This document shows positions 29,273 to 38,514 of a DNA stretch of 64,000 nucleotides, one piece after another. The notes below the pieces were generated by a model, which saw only the letters and a list, made by a program, of their open reading frames with translations, was not told where the DNA came from and did not search any database. A program made the translations under genes and the position numbers. The first letter of the stretch is position 1. Every line of letters begins with the position of its first letter. Source of the DNA: Acinetobacter soli (GTDB lineage: Bacteria > Pseudomonadota > Gammaproteobacteria > Pseudomonadales > Moraxellaceae); contig NZ_BBNM01000004.1 of NCBI RefSeq assembly GCF_000760595.1, forward strand, positions 124,001-188,000, read 5' to 3'.

Positions 29273-30445
29273 ATGGCGTTTAAACAAATTGCAGATCAAA
29301 CCAACGGTTTTTTCATCCCGAGCGTTTCACTTTTTGGTCCAGGATGTGCCAAAGAAATTGGAAATAAAGCAATTGATTTAGGAGCAAAAAAAGCTCTGAT
29401 TGTGACCGATGAAGGCCTCTTTAAATTTGGTGTAGCCGACACAATTGCAGAATATCTACATAGCGCCGGTGTAAAAAGTCATATTTTTTCAGGTGCAGAA
29501 CCTAATCCGACCGACATCAATGTACATCGTGGTGTAGAGGCCTATACTCACAATGACTGTGATTTTATTGTGTCTTTAGGAGGCGGTTCATCACATGACT
29601 GCGCCAAAGGCATTGGACTGGTGACTGCCGGCGGTGGTCACATCCGTGACTATGAAGGAATTGATAAAAGCAAAGTCCCAATGACGCCGCTGATTTCCGT
29701 CAATACTACAGCAGGCACCGCTTCTGAAATGACACGCTTTTGTATCATCACCAATACAGATACGCACGTAAAAATGGCAATTGTCGATTGGCGCTGCACA
29801 CCATTGATTGCCATAGACGACCCTAAACTTATGATTGCTAAACCGACAGGCTTGACCGCTGCCACAGGGATGGATGCCTTGACACATGCGGTTGAAGCTT
29901 ATGTATCGACAGCAGCCAACCCCATTACCGATGCCTGTGCAGAAAAAGCTATTAGCATGATCAGTCAATGGCTCAGACCCGCAGTAGCCAACGGTGAAGA
30001 TATCGAGGCGCGCGATGCCATGAGCTATGCTCAGTATCTGGCAGGTATGGCATTTAACAACGCCTCATTGGGTTATGTACATGCCATGGCACATCAATTA
30101 GGTGGTTTTTATAATCTGCCGCACGGCGTATGCAACGCGATCTTATTGCCCCATGTTTGTGAATTCAACCTAATTGCGTGCCCTGAACGTTATGCCCGAA
30201 TTGCAGAACTGATGGGTGTAAATACTCAAGGCTTGAGTACCACTGCCGCGGCATATGCAGCGATTAATGCGATACGTGAGTTGTCTTCTTCAATTGGTAT
30301 ACCATCTGGTTTAACAGAATTGGGCGTTAAACCAGAAGATTTGGCAGTTATGGCAGAAAATGCACAAAATGATGCCTGTATGCTTACCAATCCACGTAAA
30401 GCAACGCATGCACAAGTGGTCGAGATGTTTAAAGCAGCATTGTAA
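29273..30445 (+). CDS. Iron-containing alcohol dehydrogenase (group III)
   Basis: The 390-residue enzyme oxidises primary alcohols with NAD to aldehydes. It carries the nucleotide-binding GGGSSHDCAKGIGL (about 101-114), VNTTAGTASEM and the iron-ligand region AMAHQLGGFYNLPHGVCNAILLPHV with its histidines, and ends with NPRKATH. The length is standard for the YiaY/EutG/AdhB group. The gene is in a module with an alpha/beta hydrolase, a GAF regulator and an aldehyde dehydrogenase, so it probably serves ethanol or related alcohol oxidation. A terminator follows. Confidence 0.95.
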   Translation: MAFKQIADQTNGFFIPSVSLFGPGCAKEIGNKAIDLGAKKALIVTDEGLFKFGVADTIAEYLHSAGVKSHIFSGAEPNPTDINVHRGVEAYTHNDCDFIVSLGGGSSHDCAKGIGLVTAGGGHIRDYEGIDKSKVPMTPLISVNTTAGTASEMTRFCIITNTDTHVKMAIVDWRCTPLIAIDDPKLMIAKPTGLTAATGMDALTHAVEAYVSTAANPITDACAEKAISMISQWLRPAVANGEDIEARDAMSYAQYLAGMAFNNASLGYVHAMAHQLGGFYNLPHGVCNAILLPHVCEFNLIACPERYARIAELMGVNTQGLSTTAAAYAAINAIRELSSSIGIPSGLTELGVKPEDLAVMAENAQNDACMLTNPRKATHAQVVEMFKAAL

Positions 30446-30508
30446 CTGGCTTAAACAGTAAAAATCCTCTTCTGAGTAGGTTTTATCCAACCAACTTACT
30501 CGGATTTT

Positions 30509-30542
30509 GGGAATATCTCCATCATGGATATTCCCTTTTTTT
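30509..30542 (+). terminator. Rho-independent terminator after alcohol dehydrogenase
   Basis: GGGAATATC / GATATTCCC with an inner CCAT/ATGG pairing forms a long stem followed by seven T. Confidence 0.9.
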
Positions 30543-30618
30543 ATTCACATGTCGTAATTGACAAAGTTTAAATTTCAGATAACGATGAAGACATTATGAT
30601 TCAATAGAAAAAACAAGA

Positions 30619-31575
30619 ATGTCAGATTACAGCGCCGATCTCTTAGGTGAAGGCTATGAACAGCAAATCCTGAATTTTCCTGACGATTATGAAGGTCGAG
30701 TGATCGCCACACTGGTAAGAAAAAAAGCCAATCATACTACTGATAAGGCTGTGCTATATATTCATGGCTATATTGACTATTTTTTTCAAAAAGAAATGGC
30801 CGAGCAATTTAACTTACATGGTTATGATTTTTACGCTCTTGATTTACGCAAATATGGCCGCTCTAAACTCCCCCATCAAACATTTTTTAATGTGCACGAT
30901 TTACGCGAATACGATGCCGAAATTAGTCGGGCACTTGAGCTAATCGAGCAAGAATCTCATCATCAAGTGTTACTTGCAGGTCACTCTACTGGCGGGCTAA
31001 TTGCCACTTTGTATGCTGCACATTATCGTCAGAATTCACTGATCAAAGCACTCTGGGTAAACAGTCCATTTTATGAGTTCAATTTGAGTCTTGCCGAAAA
31101 GAAACTGGGAATTCCGCTGTTGAGTCAGGTTGGTCGAGTATTGCCGCGTCAACCTTTTCCGAACAAACTCAACCGATGGTACGTTACCAGTTTGCATCAA
31201 AGCCTAAAAGGTGAATGGGATTTTGATCTGAACTGGAAGCCAGTATCTGCACCGACCGTTTTACTTAGTTTTGTACATGCTATACATAGTGCCCAAAAAG
31301 AAATTCACAAAGGTGTGTATATTGATATTCCTGTACTGGTGATGCATTCACATCAAACTAAAAATCCGAAACGCTGGCATAAGAGCGTCACACAAAGTGA
31401 TGTGATTTTAAATGTAAAAGACATTCGCAAATACGCTAAAAAAATCAAGGGCGATGTGACAATCCAGAGCATCCAAAATGGTGTGCATGATCTGGTCTTA
31501 TCAGCGCCCGCTGTACGTGAAGCTGTCTATCAAAAGTTATTTCAATGGCTTAACAGCAAAATCAGTTCATACTGA
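30619..31575 (+). CDS. Alpha/beta hydrolase (serine aminopeptidase S33 / lysophospholipase-like)
   Basis: The 318-residue cytoplasmic protein has the alpha/beta-hydrolase oxyanion region YIHGYIDYF (about 47-55), LDLRKYGRS, the nucleophile elbow AGHSTGGL with Ser123, a likely Asp in VLVMHSH/SDVILN and a C-terminal catalytic His in NGVHDLVLS. These match the monoglyceride-lipase/lysophospholipase (Hydrolase_4) subgroup. No signal peptide is visible. Substrate is unknown; its place beside alcohol/aldehyde dehydrogenases suggests ester breakdown, which is inference. It is convergent with the next gene, with only two bases between the stops. Confidence 0.88.
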   Translation: MSDYSADLLGEGYEQQILNFPDDYEGRVIATLVRKKANHTTDKAVLYIHGYIDYFFQKEMAEQFNLHGYDFYALDLRKYGRSKLPHQTFFNVHDLREYDAEISRALELIEQESHHQVLLAGHSTGGLIATLYAAHYRQNSLIKALWVNSPFYEFNLSLAEKKLGIPLLSQVGRVLPRQPFPNKLNRWYVTSLHQSLKGEWDFDLNWKPVSAPTVLLSFVHAIHSAQKEIHKGVYIDIPVLVMHSHQTKNPKRWHKSVTQSDVILNVKDIRKYAKKIKGDVTIQSIQNGVHDLVLSAPAVREAVYQKLFQWLNSKISSY

Positions 31576-31577
31576 CC

Positions 31578-32759
31578 TTATCCTTCATAATATTTGACCA
31601 ATAATTGGTGTGCCGGATGATCCAGTGGAAGCAGCTCGGTTAATCGTTGTACAGCATCTATGGCTTCTGGAAAGCGTGCTAGATGTTTGAGCAACATATC
31701 AGGCTCTTTTGCTTTGTAAATTGCATCACTCAGACGTGATTCAAGACAGTCACGCCATGTACAAATAAAAGGACTCTCCGAGCGGGATAACAGCACACCT
31801 GTATACAGTTCTAAGGCCATAGCGACATAACCTGCATTAAGCGCATCTTCTGCCTGTAAAAAATCTGCCTCTACATGTGCCAGTAAGCGATAAGGTCTCG
31901 ATCCGAGCAAGCCACCCAAAATATCACGCAACTGAGACATTTCAGCTTTGAGCGTTCCTACACTGACCTTGCGCTCACCATAAAGTGCATGATGCAGTTT
32001 TTCCAGATTCAGCCCTTGTGGACATAAAGTTAAAATAGTTAAAATTTCAACTTGTCGTGGCGTTAAGACGAGCGCTTTGCCGTTAAATAATATCTGCGGC
32101 GTAGAAAAAGCACGAATAAATAAGTGCTGTCGCTGATGCTCGATAAGCGCATTTTGAATGATGGCAGCACAACGCTCTGCCGCCAACATGCCTAAAGCAT
32201 TGTGATTTTTCCAAGTGGCGGATAAATCGACAACACCCACAGGTTGTTGTGTATAAGGATCTAAAATTGGCGCAGCGTAACACACCCAATCATGCACAGA
32301 AGACATGTAATGTTCATTGGAAAAAACACAACTCGACTGCCGGGTTTTAAGTGACAAAGCCAAAGCATTCGTCCCTACAAGCTCTTCTTTCCACTGACCA
32401 CCAGCAACAAAATGGACTTTCTCAGCAGCGCTTCGCATTTGCGCACTTGGCGCTGCCCATAAAATCGTGCTGCCTATATCTGCCACCGCAATCACCATCG
32501 ATGATTGCTCCGCGACGTGTTTAAGATCATGTTGACACGCCTGAATCGCCACATCTAAGACACTGGGATTTTTGTTTGAGGCAGGTTTGAGCAAAGGTGC
32601 AGCTAAGCGCTCTTTAGGAATATCGGCAGATGCAGATCGCTGCCAAGAGCTCGCAATACTTTGTTCAATTTTTTCAGCATGTTGCGGCGTCAGTACACTT
32701 TGATTTCTCAGTTTATCAATGGTATGCCGCTGGTGTAGTAAATCCTGTTTTGTAAACAT
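31578..32759 (-). CDS. GAF-domain regulator with winged-helix and BTAD-like C-terminus
   Basis: The 393-residue regulator has an N-terminal AcoR-type arm and GAF sensor domain (about 60-205; DIGSTILWAAPS, LVGTNALALSL, VGVVDLSAT). A winged-helix DNA-binding domain follows near 220-285 (LTPRQVEILTILTLCPQGLN) and a helical BTAD/TPR-like tail to the end. There is no AAA+ sigma-54 activation domain or Fis helix, unlike classical AcoR, so it would act with sigma-70. It is divergent from the aldehyde dehydrogenase and next to the alcohol dehydrogenase module, its likely targets. Confidence 0.85.
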   Translation of the reverse strand: MFTKQDLLHQRHTIDKLRNQSVLTPQHAEKIEQSIASSWQRSASADIPKERLAAPLLKPASNKNPSVLDVAIQACQHDLKHVAEQSSMVIAVADIGSTILWAAPSAQMRSAAEKVHFVAGGQWKEELVGTNALALSLKTRQSSCVFSNEHYMSSVHDWVCYAAPILDPYTQQPVGVVDLSATWKNHNALGMLAAERCAAIIQNALIEHQRQHLFIRAFSTPQILFNGKALVLTPRQVEILTILTLCPQGLNLEKLHHALYGERKVSVGTLKAEMSQLRDILGGLLGSRPYRLLAHVEADFLQAEDALNAGYVAMALELYTGVLLSRSESPFICTWRDCLESRLSDAIYKAKEPDMLLKHLARFPEAIDAVQRLTELLPLDHPAHQLLVKYYEG

Positions 32760-32905
32760 TTGTCGTTCCCTTGCAAATTCTCATTATTTCCAACCTTTCT
32801 CCAACCTTATTTCTTCTATGCTAATTAAATAATGTACAAAAGTACCTTATACCAAAGCTGTAGATGCTTCAATCATAGATGAATAATAAGCAAAGGAATA
32901 CTGAT

Positions 32906-34417
32906 ATGCGATACATCGACCCAAACCAACCCGGTTCAAAAGTTCAATTTAAAGCACAATATGAAAATTTTATTGGGGGTCAGTGGGTACCTCCTGTTAA
33001 AGGCGAGTATTTTGGCAACAGTTCTCCAGTAGATGGCAAGGTGTTCACTCAAATTCCACGCTCTAGTATTGAAGATATCGAGCTTGCTCTCGATGCAGCG
33101 CATAAAGCGAAAGCCGACTGGAACAGCTCATCACCGACTGTTCGTTCAAATTTACTGCTTAAAATTGCAGACCGTCTAGAAGAAAATCTTGAGTTACTTG
33201 CCGTAGCAGAAACATGGGAAAACGGCAAACCGATTCGCGAGACACTGGCAGCAGATATTCCACTGGCGATTGACCATTTCCGCTATTTTGCAGGATGTAT
33301 TCGCGCTCAAGAAGGTGGAATTTCTGAAATTGATGAAGATACCATTGCCTATCATTTTCACGAACCGCTCGGTGTGGTTGGACAGATCATTCCGTGGAAC
33401 TTTCCAATCTTAATGGCCGCGTGGAAACTTGCACCAGCACTTGCAGCGGGTAACTGCATTGTATTAAAGCCTGCCGAGCAAACGCCTTCAAGTATCCTAG
33501 TATTAATGGAATTGATTCAAGATCTAGTTCCACCTGGTGTACTCAATATTGTAAATGGCTACGGTGCCGAAGTTGGTCGTCCACTGGCGACGAACCCGAG
33601 AATTGCAAAAATTGCATTTACCGGCTCAACAAAAGTTGGCCAGATGATTATGCAATACGCGACTGAAAATATTATTCCGGTTACGCTCGAACTGGGCGGT
33701 AAATCGCCTAATATTTTCTTTGAAGATGTGCTGGCACAGCAAGATGACTATCTTGAAAAAGCACTTGAAGGCTTTGCTATGTTTGCACTGAACCAAGGTG
33801 AAGTATGTACATGTCCATCACGCGCGCTGGTACAGGAAAGTATTGCCGATCAGTTTCTGGAATTGGCAGTCGAACGGGTTAAAAAAATCAAAACCGGTCA
33901 TCCACTTGATACCGACACCATGATTGGTGCTCAAGCATCTAAACAACAGTTTGATAAGATTATTGGCTGCATCGATACTGGTCGAAACGAAGGCGCGCAA
34001 TTGATGACGGGTGGCGATCCACGTCATGATGTTGATGGTGGTTTTTATATTGAACCGACTATTTTTAAAGGTGATAACAGCATGAAAATTTTCCAAGAGG
34101 AGATTTTTGGGCCAGTACTATCGGTCACCACATTTAAAGATTTTGACGAGGCCATCAAGATTGCCAACGACACCATGTATGGCTTAGGTGCCGGTGTATG
34201 GTCTCGCTCTGCACACACCTCATATCGTGCGGGCCGTGCAATTCAGGCTGGTCGAGTCTGGACCAACTGTTACCATTTATACCCTGCTCATGCCGCATTT
34301 GGAGGATATAAGCAGTCTGGTATTGGACGGGAAAACCACAGAATGATGCTCGATCATTATCAGCAAACCAAAAACTTGTTGGTGAGCTACTCAACTAAAC
34401 CAATGGGCTTCTTCTAA
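32906..34417 (+). CDS. NAD-dependent aldehyde dehydrogenase (ExaC/AcoD type)
   Basis: The enzyme oxidises acetaldehyde or related aldehydes to acids. The 503-residue form starts [15 protein letters not shown]. Catalytic residues are Glu262 in [11 protein letters not shown] and Cys301 in [11 protein letters not shown]; the NAD site is at [15 protein letters not shown] 32906 follows an AAAGGA Shine-Dalgarno by eight bases, whereas the ATG at 32879 lacks one. It is divergent from the GAF regulator and, with the alcohol dehydrogenase, forms an alcohol-to-acid oxidation route. A terminator follows. Confidence 0.95.
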   Translation: MRYIDPNQPGSKVQFKAQYENFIGGQWVPPVKGEYFGNSSPVDGKVFTQIPRSSIEDIELALDAAHKAKADWNSSSPTVRSNLLLKIADRLEENLELLAVAETWENGKPIRETLAADIPLAIDHFRYFAGCIRAQEGGISEIDEDTIAYHFHEPLGVVGQIIPWNFPILMAAWKLAPALAAGNCIVLKPAEQTPSSILVLMELIQDLVPPGVLNIVNGYGAEVGRPLATNPRIAKIAFTGSTKVGQMIMQYATENIIPVTLELGGKSPNIFFEDVLAQQDDYLEKALEGFAMFALNQGEVCTCPSRALVQESIADQFLELAVERVKKIKTGHPLDTDTMIGAQASKQQFDKIIGCIDTGRNEGAQLMTGGDPRHDVDGGFYIEPTIFKGDNSMKIFQEEIFGPVLSVTTFKDFDEAIKIANDTMYGLGAGVWSRSAHTSYRAGRAIQAGRVWTNCYHLYPAHAAFGGYKQSGIGRENHRMMLDHYQQTKNLLVSYSTKPMGFF

Positions 34418-34437
34418 TCACGTTGTAACCTACTCCA

Positions 34438-34466
34438 AAAAAGGCCCACGATGGGCCTTTCTTTTT
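34438..34466 (+). terminator. Rho-independent terminator after aldehyde dehydrogenase
   Basis: The perfect stem AAAGGCCCA / TGGGCCTTT with a CGA loop precedes a T-rich tract 21 bases after the stop. Confidence 0.9.
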
Positions 34467-34556
34467 AGCAATATCGAGGTATGGCTCTGCATTTTGTTCT
34501 ATGCATACTTCAGGTATGATCGCATGAGATCTTTTTAATATTGTGTAATTTACGCC

Positions 34557-35252
34557 ATGAAAACTATTTATGCAGTTCAACATTTGGCCTTTGAAGATCT
34601 CGGCTCGCTTGAAGATCTTTTTTATGAGCTCGGTTTTAGGGTGCGTTATTTTGAAGCAGGTGTAGATGACCTCAAGCCTGCCTTTGAGCATGATGGCCTT
34701 ACCGTCATTTTAGGTGGTCCAATCGGTGTGTATGAAGAAGCCGACTATCCATTTTTAGAACAAGAAACGGCACTTCTTAAAGCGCGCTTAGCGGCGAATA
34801 AGCCGACGATTGGAATTTGTTTAGGTGCTCAGCTTATTGCAAAAGCACTCGGTGCCAAAGTTTATGCTGGAGAGCACAAAGAAATTGGATGGAGTACCTT
34901 AGACATCAAGGCCACATCAGAGAATCCATTACAAGGGCTGATCGATCAACCGGTTTTACACTGGCACGGTGATACCTTTGATTTACCTACGTCAGCGACG
35001 CTGCTGGCAAGTTCAGAACTTTATCCGCATCAAGCCTTTTCATGTGGAACGAATGTACTTGCTTTACAGTTTCATTTGGAAGTTTGTGGTGATAACTTTG
35101 AACGCTGGCTCATCGGGCATACAGCTGAGCTTCGACAAGGAAATTTTTCAGTTCAAGCGCTTCGCACCGATACCGCACGCTATGCTCAAGGTTTATCTCA
35201 CGTGGCACGTTCGATTCTCTTAGATTATCTCAAGCAGCTTAACCTAGTATAA
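34557..35252 (+). CDS. Class I glutamine amidotransferase-like protein
   Basis: The 231-residue protein is a class I GATase domain alone. The nucleophile elbow GICLGAQ gives Cys88, and His173/Glu175 in LQFHLEV complete the triad; GGPIGVYEE near residue 53 forms the oxyanion loop. It resembles the GMP-synthase-glutaminase-like family (YfeJ or PuuD-like proteins). Partner and substrate are unknown, and no synthetase gene is adjacent. It is monocistronic and convergent with the GFA gene. Confidence 0.9.
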   Translation: MKTIYAVQHLAFEDLGSLEDLFYELGFRVRYFEAGVDDLKPAFEHDGLTVILGGPIGVYEEADYPFLEQETALLKARLAANKPTIGICLGAQLIAKALGAKVYAGEHKEIGWSTLDIKATSENPLQGLIDQPVLHWHGDTFDLPTSATLLASSELYPHQAFSCGTNVLALQFHLEVCGDNFERWLIGHTAELRQGNFSVQALRTDTARYAQGLSHVARSILLDYLKQLNLV

Positions 35253-35273
35253 GTCAGCTTTATTTCTGATCTT

Positions 35274-35681
35274 TTATTCGTCACTGGAAAATTGATCGAT
35301 CACTTGCTGCTCGGTCATTTGAGGTGACTTCGTTAGAAACTGATAATAATCTGGCTTGTGATCGGCATAAATCTCAAGATGGATTTTGGCATCGGAAGTT
35401 AAATCGAATAATTCGGCATTAATGCTGTAATACTCTCGTTCGTTCAGCTTGTAAAACAAATTGGTGCCGCACTGCTGGCAAAAATATCGCGCTGCCCATT
35501 CCGATGAGTCATATTTTCGAACAAATTGCTGCCCAGTAAGCTTGATTTTTTGAGTCGATTCAATCGTTAAAGCTGGGCCTCCTCCCCATGTTCTACATAT
35601 GCTGCAATGACACACTGTAATTTCCTCAGAATTGACCTCGACGTCAATCTGCACTGCACCACACAAACAAGCGCCTAACAT
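35274..35681 (-). CDS. GFA (glutathione-dependent formaldehyde-activating) family protein
   Basis: The 135-residue CENP-V/GFA fold protein has zinc-ligand cysteines CLCGAVQ near the start, CHCSICR near residue 25 and CQQCGTNLFYK near residue 70. It begins MLGACLCGAVQIDVEVNSE. The family name is historical; members bind zinc and often glutathione, and an enzymatic role here is not proven. It is convergent with the glutamine amidotransferase gene and monocistronic. Confidence 0.9.
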   Translation of the reverse strand: MLGACLCGAVQIDVEVNSEEITVCHCSICRTWGGGPALTIESTQKIKLTGQQFVRKYDSSEWAARYFCQQCGTNLFYKLNEREYYSINAELFDLTSDAKIHLEIYADHKPDYYQFLTKSPQMTEQQVIDQFSSDE

Positions 35682-35822
35682 TTCTTATTTTCCTTATTTG
35701 TTTGAGTAGGCTTTTATACTATCGAAAAAAAACATCACATGGCTAAATATTGCACTGTGATGCTTTAGATTTTGTAAACACTTATGCGCTTTTAATACTC
35801 AGCTTAATTGCAGCCAGCGTCG

Positions 35823-36050
35823 CTATTCAATTTTGAGCTGAAATTCATCTTGGCTAATTTTAATCTTGAGCTTTTTGTATTTACGCTTACTGGCATCGAG
35901 TGCTGAGTGCAAAACCTCATTAGAAAAAGTTGTATCATTCATCAACTCCGAATAGATTTTATATCCAATCACAATCTTGGATGGCTTTTCCCCATTATGT
36001 TTAAAATCTTCAATTAATTGATCAAGATATGCAACATTTGCTTTTTTCAT
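35823..36050 (-). CDS. Small hypothetical protein
   Basis: The 75-residue, Lys-rich protein starts MKKANVAYLDQLIEDFK. It is mixed alpha/beta with a long charged tail (KRKYKKLKIKISQDEF). I do not recognise a family and no motif is visible. It lies alone in front of an AraC regulator on the other strand. A composition bias and the AT-rich surroundings are compatible with a small accessory gene; confidence that it is expressed is moderate. Confidence 0.5.
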   Translation of the reverse strand: MKKANVAYLDQLIEDFKHNGEKPSKIVIGYKIYSELMNDTTFSNEVLHSALDASKRKYKKLKIKISQDEFQLKIE

Positions 36051-36242
36051 CAGATCTATTCTTTCAGCTTTGATACTTATTTAAAGTACTTAGATTTCTT
36101 TACACTTTGATTAATTTTAAAAAATTAAAGACTACATGATCATTTTTTATTGGAAATTTAAACTAAAAAGCAGCAATTTTGTTCTATAAACCACCATCAC
36201 GTTTTATCATTCTCTACGGCATGCGTTACAGGTAAGTTTATT

Positions 36243-37073
36243 ATGTCCCGAAGACCGCGTGAACAGGTTCATTATCTGCATCTTAAGGAGTTAGGTGGAT
36301 TAGAAATGCTGAGCGCGCAATACTATCAGCAAACATTTTCTCGTCATGTTCATGAAGGCTTTTGTATTGGTGTAATTGAAGAAGGTGCGCAGCGTTTTTT
36401 CCGTACTGGTGCTCACCATGTTGCACCCAAAGGCGATATTATTTTAGTCAATCCAGATGAAATTCATACAGGTTCTTCGGCTGTTGAAACTGGTTGGCGC
36501 TATCGAGCAATTTATCCAACCCCTGAACTATTGAGCCGTCTTACTCAGGATTTGTTTTCTACCCAGCGTTTCATTCCTTGGTTTACGCATGCTGTGGTTC
36601 ATGATGAAGGTCTTGCCCAGCAGCTCAGATTATTATTTGATCTTCTTGAGCAGCCACAGAATATTTTACTTAAAGAAACACTTTTTCTATCTACCATGGC
36701 TTGGTTGACTACACGCTATAGTCAAACAAAGCCGTCATTATTGAGCTTAAGTGATGCCAAAAGCAAAATACTTACAATCAAAGAAATGATCGCAACACAT
36801 CCCGAACATGATTTTTCACTGGGTGAACTCGCAGGCTTTGCACATTTAAGCCAGTGGCATTTTTTAAGACAATTTAAAAAACATGTAGGTTTTTCTCCGC
36901 ATGCGTGGCTTGTTCAATGTCGTATTATGAAAGCACAAAAATTATTACGTGAAGATTTGACGATTTCAGATGTCTCGCAACGTTGCGGTTTTTCAGATCA
37001 AAGTCATTTCACGCGACATTTTAAAAATGCACTCGGTATCACACCCGGCGGTTATATTCGAAGTTTAAAATAA
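36243..37073 (+). CDS. AraC-family transcriptional regulator, probably of azlCD
   Basis: The 276-residue protein has a cupin-like sensor half (about 15-150; FSRHVHEGFCIGVIEEG, VNPDEIHTGSS) and two C-terminal AraC helix-turn-helices (FSLGELAGFAHLSQWHFLRQF; ISDVSQRCGFSDQSHFTRHF). Length and layout are typical. It lies about 75 bases upstream of azlC in the same direction. Related AraC genes next to azlCD exporters regulate them, so I infer that role. The effector is unknown. Confidence 0.92.
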   Translation: MSRRPREQVHYLHLKELGGLEMLSAQYYQQTFSRHVHEGFCIGVIEEGAQRFFRTGAHHVAPKGDIILVNPDEIHTGSSAVETGWRYRAIYPTPELLSRLTQDLFSTQRFIPWFTHAVVHDEGLAQQLRLLFDLLEQPQNILLKETLFLSTMAWLTTRYSQTKPSLLSLSDAKSKILTIKEMIATHPEHDFSLGELAGFAHLSQWHFLRQFKKHVGFSPHAWLVQCRIMKAQKLLREDLTISDVSQRCGFSDQSHFTRHFKNALGITPGGYIRSLK

Positions 37074-37146
37074 GCAAGTTTATGCAATCAAGATCAATTT
37101 TAGGTGGCTAAAATCGTACTGTTATTTTGAGATGTAAAATCCAATC

Positions 37147-37857
37147 ATGATGAATAATGTAATATCGAATTATTTTAACTTGGCCCATATACGTGATTTA
37201 GTTACGGGCGCCTTAAAAATTACTCCCTTGTGCATTGCTGTTTTACCATGGGGATTACTGGCCGGTTCGATGGCGATTCAGGCTGGACTTTCCCCTGCTC
37301 AAGCCATCGGGATGTCTGCTTTTGTATTTGCTGGTGCAGCTCAGTTGGTTTCACTTGGTATGATCATGGCGGGCGCTCCACTCATTAGTATTGTTTTGTC
37401 TGTATTTCTGATCACCTCACAACATTACCTATACGCGCTCAACTTACGTTCATCTGTGAAAAATGAATCTTTCGGCAAACGTGTATTATTTGGATTTGTT
37501 TTAACCGATGAGCTCTTTGCAATCAGTAGCACTCAACCACACTATAACTATCGTGTACTACTCGGCGCAGGAATCTGGTTTTATCTCTGCTGGCTTGTGT
37601 TTAGTTTTTTTGGTGTGCTACTGACCTCATCATTTTCACAACTTGAACACATGCATCTGGATTTTTCTATTGTTGCGACGTTTATAGCCATTATTGTGCC
37701 TCTCATTCAAAACCGACATGCTCTGATCGGGGTGATCATCACGCTTGTTCTGACAGCACTAATCCTATATTTAAATATCTTGATGGGTGGATTAATTGCT
37801 GCACTGATTGGGATGTGCGTAGCGGCATGGTCTGAATCTAAGGAGAAAAAAGAATGA
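37147..37857 (+). CDS. azlC: AzlC-family branched-chain amino acid exporter, large subunit
   Basis: The 236-residue membrane protein has about seven hydrophobic segments and the AzlC patterns GAAQLVSLGM, QHYLYALNLR and TDELFAIS. With AzlD it forms an amino-acid exporter in the inner membrane, known in other bacteria for branched-chain amino acids and analogues. The start could be ATG 37147 or the next ATG three bases on. Its stop overlaps the azlD start by four bases (ATGA), a sign of translational coupling. Confidence 0.94.
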   Translation: MMNNVISNYFNLAHIRDLVTGALKITPLCIAVLPWGLLAGSMAIQAGLSPAQAIGMSAFVFAGAAQLVSLGMIMAGAPLISIVLSVFLITSQHYLYALNLRSSVKNESFGKRVLFGFVLTDELFAISSTQPHYNYRVLLGAGIWFYLCWLVFSFFGVLLTSSFSQLEHMHLDFSIVATFIAIIVPLIQNRHALIGVIITLVLTALILYLNILMGGLIAALIGMCVAAWSESKEKKE

Positions 37858-38168
37858 CATGGACATTTATGCTTTTACTGGCGGGAATTGTCTTTTTAAA
37901 TCGTTATATTTTTTTAGAACCTCGTTTTCCGATCAAAATTCCCGACTGGCTTAATCGTGCCTTGCGCTATTCTGCACCTTGTATTCTTTCATCGATTTGC
38001 GTTCCGATTATTCTGATGGATAATCATGTCTTTCGAGAGCACATTATAAACCCCTACTTTATTGCCACACTGATTACCATATTGGTTGCCTATGTTATTC
38101 GACATACACTAGCCACAATCTGTATAAGCCTGAGCAGTTTTTATCTTCTGGTGTATTTAATGGCCTGA
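37854..38168 (+). CDS. azlD: AzlD-family exporter small subunit
   Basis: The 104-residue, four-helix membrane protein is the AzlD partner. It has the family features NRYIFLEPRF, WLNRALRYSAPCILSSICVPI and a C-terminal hydrophobic segment. The four-base ATGA overlap with azlC couples the two. The pair exports branched-chain amino acids in characterised systems; the substrate here is inferred. Confidence 0.93.
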   Translation: MTWTFMLLLAGIVFLNRYIFLEPRFPIKIPDWLNRALRYSAPCILSSICVPIILMDNHVFREHIINPYFIATLITILVAYVIRHTLATICISLSSFYLLVYLMA

Positions 38169-38514
38169 TTTGGTTTTAGTTAAAACGCTGACTTGGGCGT
38201 ATGTTTTTCCGTGTCAGTTTGTTAAATATTCTCATCATATCGAATCAATGAGGATGCGCAAGATGTGTAGCTTATCCGACATGCTAATACAGGCTAAATT
38301 TTAGTGACAAATATCATAGTCGATGGCCAATAAGTTGAACTCATTCAGCCCAAGTGAATTAAAAACTTACTTTTTGTAATTAAACTCGTTTTTATTGCCT
38401 AAATCGAGTACATTCAGGACAACAGACTGCGTAATTAAACGCAGATCGTACATTAAATTTTAATTGAAAATTAACGCATTCTAAAAATTATAGTTTGAAT
38501 TAAAGGACAAAATT
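38169..38514. other. Intergenic region azlD / secreted amidase
   Basis: About 350 AT-rich bases. An imperfect repeat CTGAC / GTCAG near 38190-38218 may end azlCD transcription. No gene is visible. The promoter for the downstream amidase is expected in the right half. Confidence 0.4.
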
